In this document: positions 15,032-25,424 of the stretch, piece by piece
Position numbering within the stretch: position 1 is the stretch's first letter
Layout: each line of letters opens with the position of its first letter
Source of the DNA: JABCPE02 sp963530615
GTDB taxonomy: Bacteria; Bacteroidota; Bacteroidia; Flavobacteriales; Weeksellaceae
NCBI GenBank assembly: GCA_963530615.1
Contig: CAUSDX010000003.1
Span: forward strand, 62,001-126,000
Length of the DNA stretch: 64,000 nt
Reading direction: 5' to 3'
Notes under the pieces: generated by a model
Seen by the model: only the letters and a program-made list of their open reading frames with translations
What the model was told of the DNA's origin: nothing
Databases searched by the model: none
Position numbers and translations under genes: made by a program

Positions 15032-17629
15032 ATGAATTTTTTTACACAAAATAACATCCCTAAAATATATGCCTACACCGATGAGCATTTCCCAGGTATG
15101 CTAAAAGTAGGCTATACTACCAAAACCGCCGCCGAACGAGTAAAAGAGCAATACCCCGTGAAGATGCCTCGCCAGACTTGGGAAATCGTTTTAGAAGAAG
15201 TAGCCACAAGAGAAAATGGCACTTATTTTACTGACCATGACCTGCATAAAAGATTGGAAAAAAAAGGCTTTCACCGAGAAAATGGAGAATGGTTTCTCTG
15301 CACTCTGAAAGATTTAGAAGCCATCATCATAGAAGAAAAAAAAGGCATCGTCAACACTGAAAACCGCTCCCAAAACTTCAGCATGAGACCAGAGCAAAAA
15401 GAAGCCGTAGAGCGTACGGCAAGATACTTCACTGCCGTGAGAGAGGAGGGCTACACCCCTCACTTCCTTTGGAATGCCAAAATGCGTTTCGGAAAGACTT
15501 TTGCGACATATCAACTTGCCCTAAAAATGGGCTGGACTAAGGTACTCGTGCTGACCTTCAAACCTGCTGTCCTCAGTGCATGGCGAGAAGACCTCCAAGA
15601 ACATATAGACTTCCAAAACTGGCAGTTCGTTTCCAATAAAGAAGAAGACCTCAACCCAAAGGAGATTGACAAAAATAGACCCTTCGTGTATTTCGGCTCT
15701 TTCCAAGATCATTTAGGTTTAGATAAAAAAACAGGTCTTATCAAACCTAAAAATGAATGGCTACATGATGTAGAATGGGACTGCGTGATCTTTGATGAAT
15801 ACCACTTCGGTGCATGGAGAGATAAATCCAAAAAAATCTTTGAAGCCATAGAAGGTACTGATGACAAAGATAAAGAAGAAAAAAAACGACTAAAAGAAGA
15901 ACTAAAAGAATTCAAAGAACAAGAAGAGGAACAAAAAGAGTTAGACACCGAAGAATCTGGAAAAACAGAAGACCTCTCCTACTTTGATGAAAACCTCATT
16001 ACCATCTCTACCAAACATTACCTCTATCTTTCAGGGACACCCTTCCGTGCCTTGGCAGATGGGGAGTTCATAGAAGAACAAATCTATAACTGGACCTACT
16101 CCGATGAGCAAAAAGCCAAAGCTGAATGGAAAGGCGAGAATAATCCCTATGCCTCTCTCCCAGAAATGATAATGATGACCTATCAGCTCCCTGGTGAAAT
16201 CAAGGACATCGCCTCTAAAGGAGAATTTAATGAATTTGACCTCAACACTTTCTTCTCTACCGAAAAAGCCGAAAATGAGCATAACAGCGAGAAAAAAACC
16301 AAAAAAGGGAAGAGAAATGAAGAAAATACCGTCTTCAAATACCAAGACGAAGTGCAAAAATGGCTAAACTTTATCCGTGGGCAGTTTTTAGGAAATGCTG
16401 AAGCACAGCTCAAACAAGGAAAAAGTAAAGCACCAATGCCTTTCTCCGATAGCCGACTTTTGGACATCTTACAGCATACCTTTTGGTTCTTACCGAATGT
16501 ATCCTCTTGCTATGCCATGGCAAACCTTCTGAAAAGCCCTAAAAATCAAGCCTTTTTTGGAGATTATAACATCGTGGTCTGTGCAGGAGCAGAAGCAGGA
16601 ATAGGCGTAGAAGCCCTAAAACCTGTGGCAAAAGCCATGGGCGACCCCCTCAAAACCAAAACCATCACCCTCTCCTGCGGAAAACTCACCACAGGGGTTT
16701 CTGTCTCACCTTGGTCAGGGATTTTCATGCTGAGAAACTCTTCCAGCCCAGAGACTTATTTCCAATCCATCTTCCGAGTGCAAACTCCTTGGGTCATTAA
16801 AAACCCTAATGGAGAAACTCCAAATGAGCGAGTCATCATCAAAAACAAATGTTATGTGTTTGACTTTGACCCTAACCGAGCATTGAAACAAGTGGTATCC
16901 TATGCTCAAAAACTAAATACAGACGCAAGCATACCTTCGGAAGAGAAAATAACGGAACTTATCAGTTTCTTACCTATCTTGGCTTATGATGGGGAGAATA
17001 TGACAGAAATAGATGCTTTAAAAGTATTAGAAATTGCCCACAATGGGACTACCGCTACCTTACTTGCCAGAAGATGGGAATCGGCTCTGCTCGTCAATGT
17101 AGATAATATTACCTTGGAAAAACTTCTCAAAAACCAAGAAGCCATGGACATATTAGAAAATATAGAAGGATTTAGAAATTTAGGGCAAGATATAGAAACC
17201 ATCATCACTAAATCTAACGAGATAAAAAAAAATAAACAAAAAGGAACGACTAAAGATCCCAAAGAAAAAAAGAAACTTAGTGAGGAGGAAAAGGAATACA
17301 AAAGCAAAAGAAAACAGATTCAGGATAAACTTCTAAAATTCGCGACCAGAATCCCTGTATTCATGTATCTCTCCGAATATAGAGAGCAGACTCTGAGAGA
17401 TGTCATCACCCTCTTAGAACCTGAACTCTTCAAAAAAGTAACTGGGATAGAGGTGAAAGATTTTGAACTCTTAGAAAGATTAGGACTATTCAACAGCAAT
17501 CTGATGAATGATGCCGTGGAAAAATTCAAAGCCTATGAAGACAGCTCCCTTGCCTACACAGGAAAGAAAACTTATGGTAATCTCAGAGTAGGTTTATTTG
17601 ATACCACAAAAACTATTACAGAAGAATAA
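15032..17629 (+). CDS. GIY-YIG (T5orf172-like) nuclease fused to SF2 helicase, restriction subunit
   Basis: 865 residues. Residues about 11-100 are a GIY-YIG domain of the T5orf172 kind: Y13/Y15, KVGYTT (25-30), ERVKEQ (35-40) and later FTDHDLHKRL and GEWFLC. An SF2 translocase follows: Q-like region at SMRPEQKEA, Walker A in MRFGKT (151-156), Walker B FDEYHF (about 253-258), motif III SGTPFRAL (about 335) and motif VI FRVQTPW (about 580). Charged helical linkers lie near 280-320 and 730-760. In the same cluster as two methylase genes, this is best read as the DNA-cutting and translocating component of a type III/I-like system that uses GIY-YIG instead of the usual PD-(D/E)XK nuclease. Confidence 0.85.
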   Translation: MNFFTQNNIPKIYAYTDEHFPGMLKVGYTTKTAAERVKEQYPVKMPRQTWEIVLEEVATRENGTYFTDHDLHKRLEKKGFHRENGEWFLCTLKDLEAIIIEEKKGIVNTENRSQNFSMRPEQKEAVERTARYFTAVREEGYTPHFLWNAKMRFGKTFATYQLALKMGWTKVLVLTFKPAVLSAWREDLQEHIDFQNWQFVSNKEEDLNPKEIDKNRPFVYFGSFQDHLGLDKKTGLIKPKNEWLHDVEWDCVIFDEYHFGAWRDKSKKIFEAIEGTDDKDKEEKKRLKEELKEFKEQEEEQKELDTEESGKTEDLSYFDENLITISTKHYLYLSGTPFRALADGEFIEEQIYNWTYSDEQKAKAEWKGENNPYASLPEMIMMTYQLPGEIKDIASKGEFNEFDLNTFFSTEKAENEHNSEKKTKKGKRNEENTVFKYQDEVQKWLNFIRGQFLGNAEAQLKQGKSKAPMPFSDSRLLDILQHTFWFLPNVSSCYAMANLLKSPKNQAFFGDYNIVVCAGAEAGIGVEALKPVAKAMGDPLKTKTITLSCGKLTTGVSVSPWSGIFMLRNSSSPETYFQSIFRVQTPWVIKNPNGETPNERVIIKNKCYVFDFDPNRALKQVVSYAQKLNTDASIPSEEKITELISFLPILAYDGENMTEIDALKVLEIAHNGTTATLLARRWESALLVNVDNITLEKLLKNQEAMDILENIEGFRNLGQDIETIITKSNEIKKNKQKGTTKDPKEKKKLSEEEKEYKSKRKQIQDKLLKFATRIPVFMYLSEYREQTLRDVITLLEPELFKKVTGIEVKDFELLERLGLFNSNLMNDAVEKFKAYEDSSLAYTGKKTYGNLRVGLFDTTKTITEE

Positions 17630-17651
17630 GCTTTATTCTATATATTCCCCT

Positions 17652-17683
17652 AAAAAAACCGCTATTGTTTATAGCGGTTTTTT
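17652..17683 (+). terminator. Terminator at the right end of the island
   Basis: AAAAAACCGCTAT and ATAGCGGTTTTTT form a 13-bp stem around a TGTTT loop, with A and T tracts on each side, so it can work on both strands. Confidence 0.85.
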
Positions 17684-17741
17684 CTTTATTCATTCCTATA
17701 AAAATATCTTTTTCACTTAATATATCTTATGCTAAATAAAA

Positions 17742-17770
17742 AATAATTTGTCTTAAAAAGACAAATTATT
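17742..17770 (-). terminator. Terminator after sprA
   Basis: A perfect 13-bp stem (AATAATTTGTCTT/AAGACAAATTATT) with a 3-base loop lies seven bases past the sprA stop and runs into T-rich sequence on the minus strand. Confidence 0.85.
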
Positions 17771-17776
17771 TTATTT

Positions 17777-20700
17777 TCAATTTGTATTTCCTCCAAAGGT
17801 AAAATTAGCTGTAATCCCTGCCCTTATCGTGGATAGCGGATATGCCGTAGAAACTTTATATTTGGTTACTAACTGATTATAAAACAATCTCATTTGGAAA
17901 TTTTGAGAAAAATTATAATCTGCAGAGAAATTTACCCCCAATATTTTTTGTCCACCCGTTACCTGTATATCTTCCTTTAATATATTGGTAACTCTGGTTC
18001 TATTATCTCTCAAAGAAATATCCATCTTCAAGTTCAAATCACTTTTAATCGTTCTACTCTTACCTCTAATGGTCATTCTCATCTTCAAATCTTTAATAAT
18101 ATACCCCAATCCAAAAATATACTCTGAACCTGAATCTTCCGTCAAGGTATAATTCTGAACTCCCAAAACATAGGCTCTATTCTTGTTATACATCGCACGG
18201 ATTTGCATGTTATTTCTCATCGTAACATCTGCCCCTAATAATGGAGCGAACTCCTCCACATAGCCCACTTGAGAAAAAGTATAAGGATTAATATAATTAT
18301 TATTCGTGTCTCTATCCGTAACTCCATTGGTTTGATAATTATAATAATCTGAGCTTGATTGAATCCCCGAAGTGGTATAAGTGGCCTTATAACCATGTAG
18401 TAAATCAAATTTTGCAAAATGTTTATTAATTATCGGCAAATTCTTTAAACCAGAATAAATTACCTGCCAATTGGGAAGTGGAAATTTAGATTTCGTAGGG
18501 TTTTCTTTACCCACTTTTTTCCCTCCTATTGCTGACTTAAATGCAGGAATCAAAACATAAGAATTTGCTAATCCATAACCATCTACAAAGCCATCAGTGT
18601 TCAATGCACCTCCAAAACTTTGAGAAATCTCTCTTGCATTCTGCACCAGATTCATATATAAATCCCTACCATCTTTGAAGGAAGTCCCTAAAATCATATC
18701 AGAATAAGAAAAACTCATCATCTCCTTAGCATAGGATAGTTGGTCATTCACCAAAATATTATAATTCGTATGTGATAAAGAACGCGACTGATTTTTCAAA
18801 AAATTCAAGTCTATTCTTAAATCATTCATCGGTTGAATTTGAATATTCCCTGTCAAAGCTTTGGTATTCATCTGGGTGTAGGCATCTGTCATTAAATCCG
18901 ATGCAGAAACCAAATTACGCTCTATCATGAGCCTACGAATATCAGATTGAGAACCTAATAAAAACCCATAAGTAGGCCCTCCGCCATTACTTCCATATCC
19001 AAAGAAATTCGGAGAAGAAAGAATCCCTGGCAATGATGTTCCACTTGTTTCATTATAAGAAATATTCGCTTGTTTAAAAGAAGTCAAAGCATACAAAATA
19101 GACTGTATTGGTGTCAACTTATTTTTGAATTGATAATTCTTCGTATTCTCTACTTTCTTTCCTTTGCTTCTCTTTTCAGCAATATCCACATTGTATTTTT
19201 CCATCACTGCAATCTCTGCTCTCCTTGCAGATATAGTTTTCTCTAAATTTTGGAAATATTTGAATTTACCTAATAAAGAAGGAATATTCACAGAAGCCGT
19301 AGCCACTGTATTTACACTATTTTGAGCTAAATTTCCTAAATCTGCCGAAGAAAGCACCGTAGAACGAGCCGACCAATTATACTGAATGCCTCTTCCTACT
19401 TCGGCATTGATGAAATCCAAATATGGGAAATACTCAAAAGGCAATCTATAATTCATCTGAATTCTATGATTATACAATACTGGTCTTCCTACCTTAAACG
19501 GATCCTTAAAGATAGAACGAGTATTCAAATCTACTACCGACAAATGGTCATTGAGTGTTCTGGTATATGAATTTACATCTAATTTTAAGGATTTTGTCAA
19601 ATTAAACCCTAAATTATACTGCCACCCGAAATAAAAAGTTCTCGTTCGGGTCGTTTGAAAATCTGTTCCAGCACCAGAAGTTCCCAACAATATCGCATCT
19701 ATATTTCTATATTGCAATTCGTTATAATTTCTATCTATTTCCGTTCGGAAAGAAAATCTTGTAGGAATAGGATTGAGATTAAACTCTTTCACCCAATTAA
19801 GATATTTTGCAGATTTTGCGGTATCGCTTATCAGTTTATTGAATGGCCTGATATTCACTGGCTTAAAATTATAGGAATAATCTATATATCCACGAAGATA
19901 CTGACGATAATTTTTAGTGGTGTGAATATCACGATAAAAATCATCATTATATACCGCTGTAACGGATAAATTTTCTACATCATAAAACCGCTGTTTCTTT
20001 TGTGGATTGGTTCTTTCCTTTCTCATATTAACCACTCCTATGCTTCTCTGCTGAGAGTAAGTTCTTACTACTTTTTTCAGTTCATTTTTTATAGGACTTT
20101 TACTCAGCTCTACATCATTATCAAGAGGGTTATATTTGGGGTCTTCTATACTTTGGGTATAAGAATAATTCACAGGAATTTTCATTCCAAATTTTTCTGG
20201 TAAAAATTTATCTAAATTTACCGTAGTATCAATATGAAATTGAGAAACTTCCGTTTGAGACCTCTCTGATGGCTTCTGTGTAATCGTTCCAAAACCTACC
20301 GAAGACATTGCCCCTGTGGCATTTACCAACGCAAAATCTCCTAAATTAAAATTAAGACTTGCATTTGCTGCATAACCACTTTTATTCTCTGTCCCAGAAA
20401 CTCTAACCTCATTCATCCACAATACAATATCTTTAGAAATACTGCTCGCATCTTGATTTCTTACCCCCATTACAATACTGGTGATATTCCCTAAACTTGG
20501 GCGACCTTTCACATAAATTTTCTTATTCTCATTCCCATAAGAAGTATCAGTATATCTGCTATCTATTACTGCTGAAGCCCTATCTCTTCTACCTTTAATA
20601 TCCGTAAATTCTTGCAAATCAAGAGCAATAGTATTTTCTGTAGGCCAAATTTCATAAGGTGTTCTTGCATTCGCTGAAGTATATTTTAATGATGCTTCAT

Positions 20701-23700
20701 ATTCATAATAATTATCCGTAGCATCACTTCCTAAACGAATAAAAAATTTGGTCTTGTCATCTAATTGAGTAGAAGTTACATTTTTCAAATCCTGAGCATG
20801 AACAAACATTTCTAACTTTTCATATCTCCTTAAATCCAAAGACACATTTTTATACAAAGCTCGAGCATCATTACTTAATCCTGTAACTTTCATATACAAA
20901 GAGCTTTCATTCGCTCTCTGTGAACCTGCATTCCCACTAAATACCTCCCTATCTATCCCTGGTGGCAACATATATGGCGGTGTCCCCATAGAGTTTTCTT
21001 CCAAATTCACACTACCTACATCTACATTAGAAGCATCTATCATTCCAAAGCCTTCATTTGTGGTATTATCTACCGCGACAGGCTTAGTGTATTTTCTCCA
21101 ATCAGAACGCACCAAATCAAATGTCCCAAATCTCAAAGTAGAAGTCTCATCAAATCCTGTCAAAAGCAGTCTCGCAAAACGAACATTATTCAAAACATCT
21201 CTGCTATGCTCCCCTGCTGTGGTATCAAACTGCCCCACAGGAATGCGGAATAGATACCATTTATTCCTTCCAGAACGCCCATCTTCAAAGGTAGTTTGCA
21301 CTTCTTTAACATCTACAATATTATTTTGACCTAAAACTAAATTATTTCTATTTAAATCAATAGTATATTGATTATAATTTTCATATTGGTCAAGGTTATA
21401 ATCCCCATTAATATCTTCTACATCAGGCGTTTGCGATGACACCTCCAAAGGCCCAGAAGCGGAATTCCCATCTGGATTCCTAAAATAACGATAACGCTCC
21501 ACCACAGAACTTGCCATGCTTCCTTGAAATCTATCAGACAGAAAATACACAAAATCATCAGATGCTGGGTCTAACTCATTGGTAACTGGATTCACAAACG
21601 ATGTTCCAAATTTCTCATGCTCACCTGCATTATTTAATCCATCATACCCCACATCTTGAGCCTTTCTGTCAGCCCCTTCCGAAGAAAAAGTATAAAGTAT
21701 AGGTGATACACTTGGTTGGGTTCCCCAGTTGGTCGTTGTCGTTACCGAAGGAGATGAATCCGTAGGTAATCCATTTTCATATTGTAAATGACCATCTTTC
21801 AAAACATCTTCAGAAATATTCCCTAAATGAAGCAATAATTTAGGATTTGCTCCCAAATTTCCTCCATCAGCATAAGGGTCCATCATCCAAAATTCTACAT
21901 ATTCTATATTAGAAGTTGTAAAATTAGACACCGATATTGGTCTCATCAGCCCTGCCCATCTATCTTGAGTAGCTTCATGATTAGGATTAAAATTATAAGG
22001 ACCTCTTTCCTTTGGATAATAAGAAATATCAAAAGTATTGGTAAAAGTTTCTTCTCCCGCTACATAATCTCTAGTATTATACAACTCACTGAGTCTCACT
22101 CTACGAGACATGTGATTAGACACGCTTTGCGTAGAAATACCATTAGGTGCAGTGCCACCAATGCCATAAAATCTCGGGTCAATATTATACCACGAAATAA
22201 GCCCTCTTCCATAGCCATTTACAATACTATTATTTACTCCTGCATTCCTAAATAATGCATCTCTTGTATTTTGTTCAGGTTTGGAAGCTAACCCCCACAT
22301 TGCAGGGTCTTTGAGGGATATTTTAGAAGAACTTTGCTCAAAATCATCTATATAAGACTGGTTCTGAGCATTTTTACTCTGCCCTGGTATCAAATATGCA
22401 GCTTCCACTCTGAAATTTATATTTGATGGAGCACTAGTCTTAATCCAAGGAATTTTATTGGTAAATCTTGTCAAGAATGGAGCTTCATTACTATACAAAA
22501 CATTAACTCCCAACATGGTGTTATTCACAGCCTCTTGTCCATACTGCACTTTTTGAGTTAATGGCGTCTCTCTATAATTAACTGCTGTGGCACCTATTAA
22601 CAAATTTTCATTGATTTTCCTTTCTAAATTTAATCCCAAAAATCTCTTTCTTTGAGTATTAAAATTTAATTGATTTTCAAGACTAATGTTTATTGCCTGA
22701 CCAGATTGTTTTATCGTTTCATTAATAATTGTAACACTCCCTAACAAATAATCTACCGTATAATCTACCCCCTCTATCAAGGTTACTCCATTAGAGGTTA
22801 CTTTTACAGAGCCTTGCGGAATATTGATTGCTCCCAAAGAAATTCCAGAAGATGATGTGCCTTTATACCTTCCTTCTAAAGTATATCTTTGAGCCAAATT
22901 ATTCTGTGCTGCTACGGATTTTAATTGACGATAAAGATCAGTAAAAACATACCGAGGATTATTAGCCCCCAATACATTTTCTAAATGCCTACCGAAAGGT
23001 TGAGTTTTCGTAAAAATCAATTTTCCGTTTTCTCTGTCAATGGTCAAACCTTCCACCATATCAAATAATCCATCTCCATAAGTCCCATTAGAATTTTGCT
23101 GAAAATCCCCATTAAGATTCAATCTATCCCAATTGAATAAACTCAACAAATTAGTATCCTGCACATTCGTATTTGGTAAATAATTAACCTTACCATTATT
23201 GGGGTCTCTATAGTACACTCCCATCAAGAAATCGCTGGTGTCTATATTCGCCGTATTAAGAGAATAAATATTCTTCATCATCAAGTCCCACATCGGAGAA
23301 CTTGTTTTCATGGAAGTATTTGGCTTTAATAATTTGGTAATCAACACAGAAGAATTATCCTCTGAAAATTCACCGACTTTATATACATTAGAATCTCCAC
23401 TAACAGTATATGAAAATGACACAGCCAAAAGCTGATTATCATTTAGCCTTTGGTTCAATGAAATATACCCTAATTTCGGATGGAATTTATACTCGTTTTC
23501 ATTTAATTTTCTTGCTCTTCTCGTGAAAACAAAATTCTCTCCTTCTTGGTAAGGCTGATTTCCTCCCGCAGTGATGTCATACAAAGACTGCCCTTTTATG
23601 CTATTATAAGCAGAAGTTACATCTCTAATTCCTGCTAAATTTGTAATATCTTGATAAAGATTGTTCTGTGAATTACTTGGGTAGGTAGTTGTTGCCATTC

Positions 23701-24799
23701 CTTCTCCAAGGTCTCTTACCGCCACAATACCTTTTTGACTTTCCACATTGATAGTACCTTGATTAAGCACCCAAACTTCCATTCTAGTAATGCTAATTTT
23801 AGAATTTACCAATGGATATTGGCTTAATGCACCATCATAAGCATTATTAAAATAATGCCCTATAAAGAAATGCTGATTGTCTTCATAATCTACTGCATTC
23901 AGCTTAAAAGTTTGTGAAACACCACCATTCTGAGCAACTACCGTTCTTGACTCTCCCTGCTGTTGAGAAAGCACCAATGTTCCCTTAGTTTTCCCTAATT
24001 GAAACTCTGTTTTTACTCCAAAAAGAGATTCAGAACCGCGAATTAAACTTGTAGAAAGAGGCATATTGATATTCCCAAATTCTACTTTTTTGATAATTCT
24101 ATCCTCTGGATCTTTACTTTCTTTATTATTTGATGAATTGTTTTGAGCATTTCTCGAAGAACTTCCCCTTGGTTGCCACACCAAGTTCATTCTATTTTCA
24201 AAAGCAAAACCACTTTGGGTATCGTAATTCGCTCTTAATTGCAAATTTTCCCCCACTTTACCTATCATTCCTATATTGATTCTCTGTTGCACATCAATAG
24301 TAAATGAACTTCTATTTTGAGGTAAGATAAGAGGGTTATCTATCTTTTGGGTAAAAACTCCTAAATTAAAAGAAGCATATCCTTGAGGAATTAACTCTAT
24401 TTTATTCCCTCCAAAAATATACTGAAAAACTTTATTCTTAATCGTAATAGATTGAGCAAGTCCCTTTCTTTTTTTCTCATTTTTAGTTCTTTCCCTAATT
24501 ATATTACTCTCTCCTTTCTCTCTAAAATACTCTTTTACTTGCTGATTTTGCAGATAAATAGAATATTCCTTAGGCTTCATTACCATGGGACTTCCTACTA
24601 CTAAATTTCCTATTTTAGGATACAAATAGTAAACTCCTGCCTTTATATCATAAAAAGCCTCATACCTTGTAGGATTAGGTAATAAAAATTCCTTATTCTC
24701 TATCATCTCTGAAAATGTCTCTTGCTGAGCATATAACTCCTCAGAAAAAAATGATAAAAAGAATAAAGGTGCAGCTTTTAATAAAATAGCTTTTTTCAA
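17777..24799 (-). CDS. sprA: T9SS outer-membrane translocon / gliding protein SprA (Sov)
   Basis: 2340 residues, in the range for SprA, a giant 36-strand beta barrel through which type IX secretion substrates cross the outer membrane. A signal peptide covers residues 1-24 (ending ELYA-Q). Much of the chain has alternating aromatic/polar beta-strand patterns, Asn/Ser/Tyr-rich loops and repeated N-terminal segments such as GMIGKVGENLQLRANYDT. The C-terminus ends ANFTFGGNTN, a beta-strand-like finish. Secreted proteins with C-terminal sorting domains and, in gliders, motility adhesins depend on it. It lies 12 bases after ruvA, its usual neighbour in flavobacteria, and is probably co-transcribed with it. 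Confidence 0.95.
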   Translation of the reverse strand: MKKAILLKAAPLFFLSFFSEELYAQQETFSEMIENKEFLLPNPTRYEAFYDIKAGVYYLYPKIGNLVVGSPMVMKPKEYSIYLQNQQVKEYFREKGESNIIRERTKNEKKRKGLAQSITIKNKVFQYIFGGNKIELIPQGYASFNLGVFTQKIDNPLILPQNRSSFTIDVQQRINIGMIGKVGENLQLRANYDTQSGFAFENRMNLVWQPRGSSSRNAQNNSSNNKESKDPEDRIIKKVEFGNINMPLSTSLIRGSESLFGVKTEFQLGKTKGTLVLSQQQGESRTVVAQNGGVSQTFKLNAVDYEDNQHFFIGHYFNNAYDGALSQYPLVNSKISITRMEVWVLNQGTINVESQKGIVAVRDLGEGMATTTYPSNSQNNLYQDITNLAGIRDVTSAYNSIKGQSLYDITAGGNQPYQEGENFVFTRRARKLNENEYKFHPKLGYISLNQRLNDNQLLAVSFSYTVSGDSNVYKVGEFSEDNSSVLITKLLKPNTSMKTSSPMWDLMMKNIYSLNTANIDTSDFLMGVYYRDPNNGKVNYLPNTNVQDTNLLSLFNWDRLNLNGDFQQNSNGTYGDGLFDMVEGLTIDRENGKLIFTKTQPFGRHLENVLGANNPRYVFTDLYRQLKSVAAQNNLAQRYTLEGRYKGTSSSGISLGAINIPQGSVKVTSNGVTLIEGVDYTVDYLLGSVTIINETIKQSGQAINISLENQLNFNTQRKRFLGLNLERKINENLLIGATAVNYRETPLTQKVQYGQEAVNNTMLGVNVLYSNEAPFLTRFTNKIPWIKTSAPSNINFRVEAAYLIPGQSKNAQNQSYIDDFEQSSSKISLKDPAMWGLASKPEQNTRDALFRNAGVNNSIVNGYGRGLISWYNIDPRFYGIGGTAPNGISTQSVSNHMSRRVRLSELYNTRDYVAGEETFTNTFDISYYPKERGPYNFNPNHEATQDRWAGLMRPISVSNFTTSNIEYVEFWMMDPYADGGNLGANPKLLLHLGNISEDVLKDGHLQYENGLPTDSSPSVTTTTNWGTQPSVSPILYTFSSEGADRKAQDVGYDGLNNAGEHEKFGTSFVNPVTNELDPASDDFVYFLSDRFQGSMASSVVERYRYFRNPDGNSASGPLEVSSQTPDVEDINGDYNLDQYENYNQYTIDLNRNNLVLGQNNIVDVKEVQTTFEDGRSGRNKWYLFRIPVGQFDTTAGEHSRDVLNNVRFARLLLTGFDETSTLRFGTFDLVRSDWRKYTKPVAVDNTTNEGFGMIDASNVDVGSVNLEENSMGTPPYMLPPGIDREVFSGNAGSQRANESSLYMKVTGLSNDARALYKNVSLDLRRYEKLEMFVHAQDLKNVTSTQLDDKTKFFIRLGSDATDNYYEYEASLKYTSANARTPYEIWPTENTIALDLQEFTDIKGRRDRASAVIDSRYTDTSYGNENKKIYVKGRPSLGNITSIVMGVRNQDASSISKDIVLWMNEVRVSGTENKSGYAANASLNFNLGDFALVNATGAMSSVGFGTITQKPSERSQTEVSQFHIDTTVNLDKFLPEKFGMKIPVNYSYTQSIEDPKYNPLDNDVELSKSPIKNELKKVVRTYSQQRSIGVVNMRKERTNPQKKQRFYDVENLSVTAVYNDDFYRDIHTTKNYRQYLRGYIDYSYNFKPVNIRPFNKLISDTAKSAKYLNWVKEFNLNPIPTRFSFRTEIDRNYNELQYRNIDAILLGTSGAGTDFQTTRTRTFYFGWQYNLGFNLTKSLKLDVNSYTRTLNDHLSVVDLNTRSIFKDPFKVGRPVLYNHRIQMNYRLPFEYFPYLDFINAEVGRGIQYNWSARSTVLSSADLGNLAQNSVNTVATASVNIPSLLGKFKYFQNLEKTISARRAEIAVMEKYNVDIAEKRSKGKKVENTKNYQFKNKLTPIQSILYALTSFKQANISYNETSGTSLPGILSSPNFFGYGSNGGGPTYGFLLGSQSDIRRLMIERNLVSASDLMTDAYTQMNTKALTGNIQIQPMNDLRIDLNFLKNQSRSLSHTNYNILVNDQLSYAKEMMSFSYSDMILGTSFKDGRDLYMNLVQNAREISQSFGGALNTDGFVDGYGLANSYVLIPAFKSAIGGKKVGKENPTKSKFPLPNWQVIYSGLKNLPIINKHFAKFDLLHGYKATYTTSGIQSSSDYYNYQTNGVTDRDTNNNYINPYTFSQVGYVEEFAPLLGADVTMRNNMQIRAMYNKNRAYVLGVQNYTLTEDSGSEYIFGLGYIIKDLKMRMTIRGKSRTIKSDLNLKMDISLRDNRTRVTNILKEDIQVTGGQKILGVNFSADYNFSQNFQMRLFYNQLVTKYKVSTAYPLSTIRAGITANFTFGGNTN

Positions 24800-24811
24800 A
24801 ATTTATGTTTT

Positions 24812-25396
24812 TTATATATTTTTCAAAACTTGCTTCACCAAATTCTCTACACTTATCTCAATAGAACTTTTTAGAATTTTATCGGCAATTTTCTCACTCA
24901 TTTTCCTTGAAATACCAAGCACTTCCAAAGCAGATAATGCCTCTTCTTTCACTCTATTATCTACCAAAGCTGTTTTTTCATGACTTCCACCTTCAAATTT
25001 CCCAACTTTATCTCTTAAATCAATAATTATTCTCTCGGCTGTTTTCGCACCGATTCCCTTTACTTTTTGTAACACTCCACTATTCCCAGAAAGTATCGCC
25101 TGAGAAATTTCTGACAATTCCAAAGAAGACAATACAATCATTGCAGAAACCGCCCCTACTCCATTTACGCTAATCAACAAATTAAACATTTCCTTTTCTT
25201 CTTTATCAAAAAATCCAAAAAGCAAGTGAGCATCTTCTCTAATAATCTGCTGAGTATAAAGCAAATACTCCTTCCCTAAACTTAATTTTTGTGAAGTCTG
25301 TAAACTAATCCCCACATAATATCCTACCCCATGAGCCTCTAAAACTACATAAGTTGGAGTTAATTCTTGAACAATTCCTCTCAAATAAAAAATCAT
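24812..25396 (-). CDS. ruvA: Holliday junction branch-migration subunit RuvA
   Basis: 194 residues. Domain I begins MIFYLRGIVQELTPTYVVLE; two helix-hairpin-helix motifs follow, ISVNGVGAVSAMIVL and VKGIGAKTAERIIIDL (the basic and acidic positions that grip the junction); a short domain III helps bind RuvB. RuvA tetramers hold the four-way junction while RuvB drives branch migration. No ruvB or ruvC is next to it. It is followed by sprA on the same strand. Confidence 0.95.
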   Translation of the reverse strand: MIFYLRGIVQELTPTYVVLEAHGVGYYVGISLQTSQKLSLGKEYLLYTQQIIREDAHLLFGFFDKEEKEMFNLLISVNGVGAVSAMIVLSSLELSEISQAILSGNSGVLQKVKGIGAKTAERIIIDLRDKVGKFEGGSHEKTALVDNRVKEEALSALEVLGISRKMSEKIADKILKSSIEISVENLVKQVLKNI

Positions 25397-25424
25397 ATTA
25401 CTTGGCTACAAAATATTAAAATTA

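Noticed and set aside
15258..15342. A8 tracts in the GIY-YIG/helicase gene as phase-variation sites
   Set aside because: Runs of eight A are ordinary in this AT-rich genome and the frame is intact here; no evidence beyond length.
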